Source: CAZGYE01 sp964530165
GTDB taxonomy: Bacteria > Planctomycetota > Planctomycetia > Planctomycetales > Planctomycetaceae
DNA: 29,378 nucleotides
NCBI GenBank assembly: GCA_964530165.1
Contig: CAZGYE010000032.1
Span: 1-29,378, forward strand
Direction of reading: 5' to 3'
Below are positions 15,856 to 23,533 of the stretch, one piece after another (position 1 is the stretch's first letter; each line of letters starts with the position of its first letter). Made by a program: the position numbers and the translations under genes. Below the pieces are notes generated by a model. The model ran no database searches and was not told the DNA's origin. It saw only the letters and a program-made list of their open reading frames with translations.

Positions 15856-16305
15856 CCGTCAAAACTCGTGACTTCCACAGCCGTCTCGTCGCTGTTGAAT
15901 TATTCGGCTGCGCCCCAGTTCGTCAACCTCTGTGGCAGGTTATTCTTCATAACGATTGAAGAAAAATGAACTTATGAAGATGTACCACTGAGTCGCCCAC
16001 CTGACAAATCACCTCGAAACTTGAGTCACCCAGACCTGACCGACCGTGCGAAGCGTCTTCTTGCTCCCCACTTTCCAACCAATCCAGCAAACCGGTCTTG
16101 CATTTCAAGTGACCTCGCTTCGGATGGGCAAATCGGCTAATCTTCCGCGGCTTTCGACTCCGCTTCTGTCTGCACGTCCATCTCTGCTGAAGCCGGATTT
16201 TTGTTGGTTACTTTCGGACCGAGTGATCGGCTCAGGTGCAATTGGAGGCGGAAGCGGCCAACACGTCCGATCTTCAAGCAGTTTTAATAGAACGAGTTAC
16301 GAAGA

Positions 16306-17145
16306 ATGGCCACTGGCTTGGTCTCGACACGACGATGGCAACCGATCCGCGTGATGGGGCGGCTCACGATTTGCGGCGTAGAGTCGGTCGGTGATCTGGC
16401 GGTGTTCGCCCTGCGGATGGTGCGGTGGATGTTCGTGGGCTTGCCGAGCCGATCGGTTCTACTGCCGGCGATGTACCGCATCGGCGTGCTCAGCGTGCCG
16501 GTGATCGTCGTCACCGGGGCGTTTATCGGCATGGTGTTGGCGGTGCAGTCGTTCAATCAGTTCCGGCTGATGCACCTGGAAACCAGGATGGGGGCGGTGA
16601 TCAACATGTCGCTGGTCACCGAACTGGGACCGGTGCTGGCGGCGACGATGCTGGCCGGACGGGTCGGCAGCTCGATGGCGGCCGAGCTGGGAACCATGCG
16701 CGTCACCGAGCAAATCGACGCGATGCGGGCGCTGGGCGCCAATCCGATCCACTACCTGGTGGTGCCTCGCTTCCTGGCCTGCTTCCTGCTGATTCCCATG
16801 CTCACCGCGGTTGCCGACGGCGTCGGCATGCTAGCCGGCTGGTTTTTCAGCACGCAGATTCTGGGGGTCGACAGCTTTCACTATTGGTATCACACGGACC
16901 ATTACGTGACGGCTTACGACGTGTTCCACGGCATGTTCAAAAGCATTTCGTTCGGAGCGGCCATTGCGCTGATTGCCTGCCATCGCGGTTTCCATTGCGG
17001 AGCCGGGGCGGAAGGCGTCGGCAAGGCGGCCACGGAAGCGTTTGTGTTGTCGTTCGTTGCCATTCTGATCCTCGACTTCTTCCTGGGTGTGTTCTTGAAC
17101 AATCTGTACTACTTGATCTGGTCGGCGCCGATTTCGATTGTATAG
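16306..17145 (+). CDS. mlaE: MlaE-type ABC permease (phospholipid/organic solvent transport)
   Basis: 279 residues with five to six membrane segments. The family signature is unmistakable: VTELGPVLAATMLAGRVGSS followed by MAAELGTMRVTEQIDAMRAL. MlaE is the inner-membrane permease of the MlaFEDB complex, which moves phospholipids between the inner membrane and the periplasmic MCE protein to keep the outer membrane asymmetric. The ATP-binding and MCE genes follow directly. The ATG at 16306 has only a weak ribosome site (ACGAAGA); an in-frame ATG at 16354 (MGRLTICGVES) is an alternative closer to the typical N-terminus. Length and topology are normal for the family. Confidence 0.92.
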   Translation: MATGLVSTRRWQPIRVMGRLTICGVESVGDLAVFALRMVRWMFVGLPSRSVLLPAMYRIGVLSVPVIVVTGAFIGMVLAVQSFNQFRLMHLETRMGAVINMSLVTELGPVLAATMLAGRVGSSMAAELGTMRVTEQIDAMRALGANPIHYLVVPRFLACFLLIPMLTAVADGVGMLAGWFFSTQILGVDSFHYWYHTDHYVTAYDVFHGMFKSISFGAAIALIACHRGFHCGAGAEGVGKAATEAFVLSFVAILILDFFLGVFLNNLYYLIWSAPISIV

Positions 17146-17153
17146 GTCCCCCA

Positions 17154-18077
17154 ATGCAGCCCGAGAAAAAAAACGGAAAGCGGAAAGCCGAAAGTGGAAG
17201 TCAGAAGTCCGAACGCCTGAAGTCCGCAAATGGCAATCCGCAGTCTGTAGTCCACAATCCACAATCCGCAATCCGCGATCGGCAATCGAAACCGCCGATC
17301 GAGCTTCGTCACGTGACCAAGACGTTCGATTCCCAGCAGGTGTTGCGGGACATTTCCTTGGAGGTCAAAGGGGGCGAGACGCTGGCGCTGATCGGCGAGA
17401 GCGGGTGTGGCAAAAGTGTTACGCTGAAGTTGATGATGGCGCTGCTGGAACCGTCGGCCGGGGCAGTCCACTGGTACGGACGCCCGGTCAGAGACTTCAC
17501 CGAGCAGCAGCTCAACCGCGAACGGCTGCGATTCGGCTACTTGTTCCAGGGGGCGGCCCTGTTCGACAGCATGAACGTCTTCGAAAACGTCGCGTTCGGG
17601 CTGCGACAGAACACGTCGTTTTCTCCAGAACAGATCCGTCAAATTGTGCGCGAGCGGCTCTCGGAAGTCGGTTTGCCGGAAACCGTCTGCCGAAAGAAAC
17701 CGGCCGAACTCTCCGGCGGAATGAAGAAACGGGTTGGATTGGCCCGGGCGCTGGCGTTGACGCCGGAAGTCGTCTTCTATGACGAGCCGACAACCGGTCT
17801 GGACCCGATTATGAGCGACGTGATCAATGAGTTGATCCTGCAAACCCGCGCTCGCCGTCCGGTGACCAGTGTGGTCGTGACGCACGACATGCGGACCGTC
17901 CGCAAAGTGGCCGACCGCGTGGTGATCCTGCACCCGCTGGCGCCGCTGGAGCCGGATGCCGCTCAGATCGTGTTCGAAGGAGCAGCCGAAGAGGCGTTTT
18001 CATCCAGTGATCCGCAGGTCTGTCAATTCGTGCGTGGCGAGGCGGGAAAGCGAATTCAGGAATTTCTGGTGACATGA
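17154..18077 (+). CDS. mlaF: MlaF-type ABC transporter ATP-binding protein
   Basis: 307 residues. Walker A GESGCGKS (residues 81-88), signature LSGGMKKR, Walker B VVFYDEPTTGLDP and H-loop VVTHD are all intact, so it should hydrolyse ATP. The LSGGMKKRVGLARAL form and the neighbours identify the Mla/Ttg2A subfamily. It starts eight bases after the mlaE stop, at the only in-frame ATG/GTG/TTG before the ATPase domain. The first about 47 residues (MQPEKKNGKRKAESG..., NPQSVVHNPQSAIRDRQ) are a low-complexity, charged extension not found in ordinary MlaF. They are encoded by simple repeats like those in intergenic DNA here. It is the energy source for MlaE; its stop overlaps mlaD by four bases. Confidence 0.93.
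   Translation: MQPEKKNGKRKAESGSQKSERLKSANGNPQSVVHNPQSAIRDRQSKPPIELRHVTKTFDSQQVLRDISLEVKGGETLALIGESGCGKSVTLKLMMALLEPSAGAVHWYGRPVRDFTEQQLNRERLRFGYLFQGAALFDSMNVFENVAFGLRQNTSFSPEQIRQIVRERLSEVGLPETVCRKKPAELSGGMKKRVGLARALALTPEVVFYDEPTTGLDPIMSDVINELILQTRARRPVTSVVVTHDMRTVRKVADRVVILHPLAPLEPDAAQIVFEGAAEEAFSSSDPQVCQFVRGEAGKRIQEFLVT
17161..17288 (+). repeat. Simple repeats forming the 5' end of mlaF
   Basis: GGAAAGCGGAAAGCCGAAAG-type units (about 17170-17200) are followed by CAATCC/GCAATCC-type units (about 17232-17288). They are translated as KRKAES and NPQS/RNPQ-like peptides. Confidence 0.65.
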
Positions 18078-19219
18078 CTGAACGTCAACTGCAATTTCGC
18101 GTCGGCATTTTCGTTCTAGCGGCCATGACCATCGCCGGTGTGATGGTCTTCCAGTTCGGCGAATTGCGAGCGATTTGGGAACGCCACTATACGGTGGCAA
18201 TCCATTTCGACACCGCCCCCGGCGTGCAGCCGTCGACACCCGTCAGGCGCAACGGGATTACGATCGGACGGGTTCGCGAAGTGGTGTTCGATGAAGAGCA
18301 GGGGGGAGTGATTGTGTGGATCGACGTTCGTGCGAAATACCGGCTCCGCCGCGATGCGCAACCACGACTGGTGCGTTCGCTTTTGGGAGACGCGAGCATT
18401 GCCCTTTCGCCGGGACGAAGCCGTCAATACCTGCCTGCCGGCGGCAAACTGCACGGAAAACCGCCGGTTGATCCAATCGAAATCATCGGCCGGCTTGAGG
18501 GCAAAATGACAAACACGCTCGAAGCGTTTCACGCCACCAGTCGCGAATGGCAGCATGTCGGCCGTAATCTGAACGCCCTGATGGAGACCAATCATGGTCA
18601 GCTTGGCGTCGTCATCGAGCGAACAGCCGAGGCGCTGAACCAGTTCACGTTGACGATGCGAAATGCCAATACAGCGTTGGTGCATGCGAATAAAGTCCTC
18701 GGCGACCCCCAACAGCAGGAAAACCTGAAACGGACGCTGACGGCCCTGCCCGACCTGGTGGACGAGACCCGTCAGACAATCCTGGCCGTTCGGTTGGCGG
18801 CCCACAGCGCCGGCCAGAACTTGAGCAATCTGAATGAAGTCACCCTGCCGCTGGCCAAGCGAAGCCGGTCGATGGTCGCCAAGCTGGACAGCACGCTGGG
18901 CAACCTGCAAACGGTCTCGGCCGAGTTGAGCCAATTTTCGCGGTTGCTGCGAAAGGAGGACGGATCGCTGCAAAAGTTCATGGCCGATCCGGAGCTGTAC
19001 CGCAATTTGAATCGCTCGGCAAGCTCTTTGGCGATCCTATTGAAGAACATTGAGCCGATCGTTGGCGACTTGCGTATTTTCAGCGACAAAATCGCCCGGC
19101 ACCCGGAACTGATCGGGGTCCGCGGAGCGTTCTCGGGAAGCTCAGGGTTGAAGGAGCCGCCGCGAGAGGCAAGCCGGAATGGAATTCCTCCAGATGGCGA
19201 TCGGCTTCGACGGCAGTGA
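18074..19219 (+). CDS. mlaD: MlaD-type MCE domain protein
   Basis: 381 residues. An N-terminal membrane anchor (RVGIFVLAAMTIAGVMVFQF) is followed by one MCE domain at about residues 37-118 (YTVAIHFDTAPGVQPSTPVR, GITIGRVREVVF, RLRRDAQPRLV, LLGDASIALSPG). A long helical C-terminal part (about 145-345) would form the periplasmic extension or tunnel. It should hexamerise on the periplasmic side of MlaE and hand lipids across. ATG overlaps the mlaF stop (ATGA), so translation is coupled. It is longer than the 183-residue E. coli MlaD, as is common outside Proteobacteria, where the helical tail may replace MlaC-like shuttling. No mlaB or mlaC is in the window. Confidence 0.92.
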   Translation: MTERQLQFRVGIFVLAAMTIAGVMVFQFGELRAIWERHYTVAIHFDTAPGVQPSTPVRRNGITIGRVREVVFDEEQGGVIVWIDVRAKYRLRRDAQPRLVRSLLGDASIALSPGRSRQYLPAGGKLHGKPPVDPIEIIGRLEGKMTNTLEAFHATSREWQHVGRNLNALMETNHGQLGVVIERTAEALNQFTLTMRNANTALVHANKVLGDPQQQENLKRTLTALPDLVDETRQTILAVRLAAHSAGQNLSNLNEVTLPLAKRSRSMVAKLDSTLGNLQTVSAELSQFSRLLRKEDGSLQKFMADPELYRNLNRSASSLAILLKNIEPIVGDLRIFSDKIARHPELIGVRGAFSGSSGLKEPPREASRNGIPPDGDRLRRQ

Positions 19220-19314
19220 CCCGATCATCAGGATCTGCAAGAAGTTCGGTTTTGGCGAGAAAGCGGAGCTTCTGACCCGTCAAGTCATCGAGCCACCAAT
19301 CCCGTCACGGATTG

Positions 19315-19782
19315 CTAGGGACCCAGTTGCGCTTCGGAGCGAAGCGCGTCGGCCCGCGGCAAAAGCTCCTCCGTCGCGACGACCTTCTGCCGCTGCAATT
19401 TGTACGTGAAGTCGTGCCGATTGGTGACTTTCCACGGCGACAGGTTGTCGGAAAAGAAGTCGAGCGGAACCAACTGGTACCACGGCGCCGGTATTTTCTG
19501 AAGTGTTGTCAGCGTTTCGTATCCGTCTTTGACCAGCGTAATTTCGCGCGTGCCGTAGTAAGTAAAATCGGTGGAGACCGGCGTATAACCGATTTCTTCG
19601 CCGTCCAACAGCACCAGTGCGCCGGGGGGGTCAGAATGGATCGTCATCCGGCGAAAGACGCAGCCGTTCTGACTGGCGCAGACGAGCATGACGCCCGCGA
19701 TGAAGAACAAACGGGTTGTCCGCAACGAGTGCGGGGAAGAAGCTGCACGGCTCCCCGTTGACCGCATTTGTTGGATCGGCAT
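19315..19782 (-). CDS. PEGA-domain lipoprotein or exported protein
   Basis: 155 residues from the ATG at 19782, which has GAAG just upstream. The open frame extends to 19863 without a ribosome site, and another ATG at 19767 is possible. A hydrophobic segment (RLFFIAGVMLVCASQNGC) ends in a lipobox-like Cys. The next stretch, MTIHSDPPGALVLLDGEEIGYTPV, is the PEGA motif (PxGAxVxLDGxxxGxTP), followed by TDFTYYGTREITLVKDGYET, the typical rest of the repeat. PEGA proteins are cell-envelope proteins of unclear function that are frequent in planctomycetes. It is convergent with mlaD (95-bp gap), so it is not part of the lipid-transport operon. Confidence 0.8.
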   Translation of the reverse strand: MPIQQMRSTGSRAASSPHSLRTTRLFFIAGVMLVCASQNGCVFRRMTIHSDPPGALVLLDGEEIGYTPVSTDFTYYGTREITLVKDGYETLTTLQKIPAPWYQLVPLDFFSDNLSPWKVTNRHDFTYKLQRQKVVATEELLPRADALRSEAQLGP

Positions 19783-20027
19783 CACTTCGAAGACCGGAAG
19801 TTCTAGATAGAAGTGAGTTCTTCTCGACGAATGAGGGCGGAATTCTAACGGTGTTCCACACATCCGCCAAGGGCAGTTGGCGAAGGCCCCTCGGTGCCGA
19901 GAGGGAAACGGCCCAGTTGCTGCCGGCGGCGTAAGCCGAGCGAGTCACTTTACTTGGGCACTCCGGAGACGATAAGATAAATGATCCATCTCATCAGCGC
20001 AGTGGAAGCGGTCAGCCAGGAGTGGTC

Positions 20028-21353
20028 ATGCGTTGGGAGCAGCCGGTTCAGTACGCATCGATCAGCGACATCGGATTTCGGCGACGGAACAATCAGGATG
20101 CGTGCGTGGCCCGCATTTGCCCGGAAAAAGCGACGTGGAAACGTCGCGGGCATCTGTTCCTGGTGGCCGACGGAATGGGAGGGCACGCCGTCGGCGAATT
20201 GGCCAGCAAGATTGCCGTCGATACACTGCCGCACGCCTACTACAAGCTGAAAGAAGCGGACATCTCGGACGCGTTGCAGCAGGCCATCGAGACGACCAAC
20301 CACACCATTTACGAACGCGCCGCACACAACCGCGATTTCGAGCGGATGGGCACCACCTGCACGGCGCTGGCTCTTTCGCCGCTGGGCGCGGTGATTGCCC
20401 ACGTCGGGGACAGCCGCGTGTATCGCATCCGCGACGGCCGCATCGACCAGCTTACCTTCGATCACAGTCTGCAATGGGAACTGCTGAAACAAGGCAAGAT
20501 GAAGCCGGAAGAGATCTTCATCCAGCAGCCCCGTAATGTGATCACGCGATCGCTCGGGCCGGAGCCGACGGTGAAAGTCGATACGGAAGGCCCCTACCCA
20601 GTGTTTCCGGGCGACAGCTACCTGCTTTGTTCCGACGGATTGACCGGTCACGTCACTGATGCCGAAATTGGATCGATCGTCACCGAACTTCCACCGGGTG
20701 AAGCCTGTCGGCTGCTGGTGCATTTGGCCAATCTGCGCGGCGGGTCCGACAACATCACCGTCGTGATCGTCCACGCGGGCGAACTGCCCGATGGACTCTC
20801 AACCCACGACGTGCACGTCCCGCCAGAACAGGAAGCAGGATTGCATTGGTGGCTCTGGGCCAGCATTTGGGTGATTGCAGCCACGTTTGTCGCTGCGGTC
20901 TCGGAAGCGTTGGCCCGAAAACCCGTAGAAGCGGTCGTTATCGGGGCTTTGGCACTGGCGGCTCTCCTTGCCTTGGCCATTTACTGGTGGGACAAGCGTC
21001 CGCGACGAATCACCGGCAATCCCGATCTCGCAGAAACCACCGTGTGGCGCCCGTATCGCACAGCGTCGGCCCAATTCAACCCGAAGTTTCTCACTCATCT
21101 GGCAGCCGTCGAGGCGGAGCTGCAGCGGACGGCCACCGAAGAAGGCTGGTCGATCAACTGGCCCGAACTTGAGACCACTTTCAATGCCGCGAAGAACGCC
21201 ATCACGGAAAAGCAGTTCCGTCAAGCGTTCCGCCACTATGCCAAAGCCATCGACGTGCTGATGTGCGGCGTGCAGCTGCAGCGCAAACAGATGGACCGCG
21301 AGGCAAAATGGGGTAAGGGTTCCTCTTCACCGACGCAAGAGGCGAGTAGCTGA
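20028..21353 (+). CDS. Membrane-anchored PP2C-type protein serine/threonine phosphatase
   Basis: 441 residues. Residues about 5-250 are a PP2C catalytic domain: SDIGFRRRNNQDA, the metal-binding ADGMGGH, GTTCTALAL, HVGDSRVYRI, LCSDGLTGHVTD and GGSDNITVVIV. All metal-binding Asp residues are present, so it should be active on phospho-Ser/Thr proteins. Two membrane helices follow (about 270-293 and 300-325), then a cytoplasmic helical tail of about 110 residues (LTHLAAVEAELQRTATEEGW). The start ATG at 20028 has AGGAG five bases upstream. Catalytic and tail domains both lie on the cytoplasmic side. A sensor kinase gene follows on the same strand, so it may oppose a Ser/Thr kinase or act in that pathway. 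Confidence 0.92.
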   Translation: MRWEQPVQYASISDIGFRRRNNQDACVARICPEKATWKRRGHLFLVADGMGGHAVGELASKIAVDTLPHAYYKLKEADISDALQQAIETTNHTIYERAAHNRDFERMGTTCTALALSPLGAVIAHVGDSRVYRIRDGRIDQLTFDHSLQWELLKQGKMKPEEIFIQQPRNVITRSLGPEPTVKVDTEGPYPVFPGDSYLLCSDGLTGHVTDAEIGSIVTELPPGEACRLLVHLANLRGGSDNITVVIVHAGELPDGLSTHDVHVPPEQEAGLHWWLWASIWVIAATFVAAVSEALARKPVEAVVIGALALAALLALAIYWWDKRPRRITGNPDLAETTVWRPYRTASAQFNPKFLTHLAAVEAELQRTATEEGWSINWPELETTFNAAKNAITEKQFRQAFRHYAKAIDVLMCGVQLQRKQMDREAKWGKGSSSPTQEASS

Positions 21354-21459
21354 CCATTGCTTCGGTCTTGTCACGCTTCGCGCACCGATGGTAGACTTCG
21401 CGGCCGGCAGCAGTGTCGGTTTACGTCGTGACCGCAGTGATTGCCTGCGGCTGTGACAC

Positions 21460-21472
21460 GGAGGTCAAGTTG
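21460..21472 (+). promoter_or_regulatory. Ribosome site deciding a TTG start
   Basis: GGAGG (21460-21464) lies five bases before the in-frame TTG at 21470. The longer frame from GTG 21413 has no ribosome site. Starting at TTG gives a conventional N-terminus, MFFTRTIRRKMVLGLALV. Confidence 0.65.
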
Positions 21473-23029
21473 TTTTTCACCCGTACCATTCGGCGCAAGA
21501 TGGTGCTTGGTCTTGCGCTTGTGCTGGTCATGCTGGTGACGTTGTCACTCAGCGGGATGTCGGGGTTGATTTCGTATCGAAACGTCGTGAAGGACCTCGA
21601 CTTCAGCATCAATCGAGCCCCGCGCCGAGGGGAGCTGGCCGATGCCGTTGGCCTGCTGTTCGAACCGCTGTCGCAAAAGGTGCCGGAAAACAGCGAGGCC
21701 GTGCGGTTTCGGCAGCAGGAGTTCCAAGAGCGCCTTAAACTTGCCAGAGAGCGGATTCTCGATTTCCGGCGGAAGCTGGATGATGTCCCGCCGACTACCG
21801 GGGCCGTGGCGCGCCGATGGGTGATCGATCCGTTCCTGGTGACCGTCGAGTCGCAATTCGACGAACTTGAGAAACTCAGCGCATTGCTAGGTGACACAGA
21901 GCGGCACCGGTCGACTGCATGGTTCATGCTCAACGAAGTCGCTGCACTGTACACGCGGGTGCAGAGGGAGCGGATCCCGGACCCGGAGGAAGGGCTGAGT
22001 GACACCCTTGCACAAGCAGGCAAGGTGTACCACTCGCAGTTCTGGATGGTCTCCGTGTTGAGCGCCCTGGTGGTCGTGCTGTTTCTCAGCCTTGTGCGGT
22101 ACGGTTATCTGTGGGTCTTCCTGCCCATCCAAAAACTGCACCAGGGAGCCTTGCGGGTTGCGCACGGTGATTTCGACTACCAGGTGGAATTGACGTCACA
22201 CGATGAGATGGCCGAACTGGCCGACTCGTTCAACAAGATGACCGCCCGGTTTCGGGAGATCACCGAAGACCTCGATCGGCAGGTCCGACAGCGGAGCAAC
22301 CAGTTGGTCCGTTCCGAGCGGTTGGCGGGCGTCGGGTTTTTGTCAGCCGGCGTGGCACACGAAATCAACAATCCGCTCTCGGCGATCGTGATGGCTTCCG
22401 ATTCGCTCCGGGAGCGGACGGCGGAGCTGCTCGCCGATGTCGACGGCGAGAACGCCGCCGTCATCCGCCAGTATCTGAAGATGATCGGGCGTGAGTCCCA
22501 GCGCTGCCGGGAAATCACGGCCAAGCTGCTGGATTTCTCCCGCGGGCAGGATGCGACCCGCGGGCCGAACGACCTGACGTCGCTCATCTCGGAAGTTCTC
22601 TCGATGGTGCAGCACATGAGCAAATTCCGCGACCGGCGGATCGAATTCACACGGTCCAAACCATGTCACCTCGAAGTCAACGGACCGGAGATCAAGCAGG
22701 TGATCCTCAACCTGGTGGCCAACGCCCTGGACTCGATGGAGGGCGGCGGCACCTTGCGGATTCATATCACCGAGCGGACCGATCATGTGATGATGACCTT
22801 TCAGGACGACGGCTGCGGCATGACGCCTGAAGTGATCGAAAACCTGTTCGAACCCTTTTTCACACAGAGAAGAGCGGGGAAAGGGACCGGGCTGGGACTC
22901 TCAATCAGTCACCGCATCATCAGCGACCACGGGGGAACGATCGAAGCGGCCAGCGCCGGCCCGGGGCGAGGCAGCACGTTCCGCGTTCATCTGCCTCGCA
23001 AGGCGGCGACCCCCGACGTGGCCGCGTAA
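21470..23029 (+). CDS. Sensor histidine kinase with HAMP domain
   Basis: 519 residues from TTG 21470. The first membrane helix is at about 11-32, a 160-residue periplasmic sensor region is helical, and the second membrane helix is at about 190-213 (VSVLSALVVVLFLSLV). HAMP follows (LPIQKLHQGALRVAHGDFDY), then a coiled linker, HisKA with phospho-acceptor His297 in VAHEINNPLSAI, and a complete HATPase domain: N box NLVANALDSM, G1 DDGCGM, F box EPFFTQRRAGKGTGLGLSIS, and G2. The NPLSAI form belongs to the NtrB/HPK4-like kinases. Autophosphorylation should work. No response regulator is in the neighbourhood. The PP2C gene ends 116 bases upstream, so the two are probably co-transcribed. The ligand is unknown. 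Confidence 0.93.
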   Translation: MFFTRTIRRKMVLGLALVLVMLVTLSLSGMSGLISYRNVVKDLDFSINRAPRRGELADAVGLLFEPLSQKVPENSEAVRFRQQEFQERLKLARERILDFRRKLDDVPPTTGAVARRWVIDPFLVTVESQFDELEKLSALLGDTERHRSTAWFMLNEVAALYTRVQRERIPDPEEGLSDTLAQAGKVYHSQFWMVSVLSALVVVLFLSLVRYGYLWVFLPIQKLHQGALRVAHGDFDYQVELTSHDEMAELADSFNKMTARFREITEDLDRQVRQRSNQLVRSERLAGVGFLSAGVAHEINNPLSAIVMASDSLRERTAELLADVDGENAAVIRQYLKMIGRESQRCREITAKLLDFSRGQDATRGPNDLTSLISEVLSMVQHMSKFRDRRIEFTRSKPCHLEVNGPEIKQVILNLVANALDSMEGGGTLRIHITERTDHVMMTFQDDGCGMTPEVIENLFEPFFTQRRAGKGTGLGLSISHRIISDHGGTIEAASAGPGRGSTFRVHLPRKAATPDVAA

Positions 23030-23143
23030 GCGACGCGACAAAGTTCCCTCGGCCATTCGACGCCAGAAGTCCCGTTTTCCGTTCTGCTTGCGGTGTCGTC
23101 TTTCAGGCCAAGTGGCGCAGGTGGCAAGCCCTTGGTGTGTCAG

Positions 23144-23229
23144 TGCCGGAGGTGGGACTCGAACCCACACTCCCGTTGCCAGGAACTGGATTTTGAATCC
23201 AGCGCGTCTGCCAATTCCGCCACTCCGGC
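23144..23229 (-). tRNA. tRNA-Leu (anticodon CAA)
   Basis: An 86-base cloverleaf with a long variable arm, as class II tRNAs have. The acceptor stem GCCGGAG pairs with CTCCGGC, with discriminator A. The anticodon stem CTGGA/TCCAG encloses loop TTCAAAA (23191-23197) with CAA at 23193-23195, and GGTTCGAGTCC forms the T arm. CCA is not encoded. It decodes UUG. Confidence 0.97.
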
Positions 23230-23353
23230 GAACGCCTCCGAAGGCCGTTCTTCTCTGCCGCCGCATTTTACACGGATGAAAAACAAAATAACAGAGTCCC
23301 AAAGTGCTCAAAGCTCATTGCTGTGCTGGCTTTCAGAACCGTGAGAATCCGGC

Positions 23354-23434
23354 AGGGTGGCCGGGGTTGGAGCCGTGCGAAACCCCGGTCATTCCGGGAC
23401 CGGGGCTTCCCTTCGGTCCAGCCCCGGCCACCCT
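23354..23434. repeat. 81-bp nested palindrome (repeat D)
   Basis: The outer arms AGGGTGGCCGGGGTTGGA (23354-23371) and TCCAGCCCCGGCCACCCT (23417-23434) are complementary except for one G-T wobble. An inner hairpin CCCCGGTC...GGACCGGGG lies between them (about 23383-23405). It fills the spacer between tRNA-Leu and der. No second copy is in the window. Confidence 0.75.
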
Positions 23435-23435
23435 C

Positions 23436-23480
23436 CCGCACTTCGCATTCCGAATTCCGCACTCCGCACTCCGCATTTGC
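23436..23480. repeat. Simple repeat tract before der
   Basis: Imperfect 7-8 base units of ACTCCGC/ATTCCGC type (CGCACTTCGCATTCCGAATT and on). Same class as the tracts at 9553 and in mlaF. Confidence 0.6.
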
Positions 23481-23533
23481 AGCTCCGGACGGTACATTGG
23501 GAGTGGACCGGTTTTCTTCGAAGCACACCAGCC

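Larger units (their letters stand above)
15183..16305. other. 1.1-kb intergenic region upstream of rpoD and mlaE
   Basis: This is the divergent spacer between rpoD and mlaE. I looked for tmRNA, RNase P RNA and SRP RNA signatures and recognised none. It holds a 21-bp palindrome (15267-15287), a small ORF with a hairpin (15523-15615), an A/T palindrome (15722-15740) and a chain of three GC hairpins (15747-15855). From about 15860 to 16305 I see no structure or coding evidence; promoters for mlaE must lie there but none stands out. Confidence 0.5.

Noticed and set aside
15578..15862. A 94-codon minus-strand frame upstream of rpoD
   Set aside because: Its first third is the translation of the GC hairpins at 15747-15855 (VAEESAAYRSRRAAATLK-like). 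There is no ribosome site; a repeat translation is the simpler reading.
15183..16305. Search for tmRNA, RNase P RNA or SRP RNA in the large spacer
   Set aside because: None of the conserved core sequences of these RNAs was recognisable on either strand; only short hairpins are present.
16425..17153. Long in-frame extension upstream of mlaF
   Set aside because: It overlaps mlaE in another frame. The ATPase gene must begin after the mlaE stop, at 17154.
23357..23533. N-terminal extension of der through the repeats
   Set aside because: Der begins at the conserved MSVPKVTIVGRPNVGKSS. The extension encodes palindrome and simple-repeat sequence without a ribosome site.
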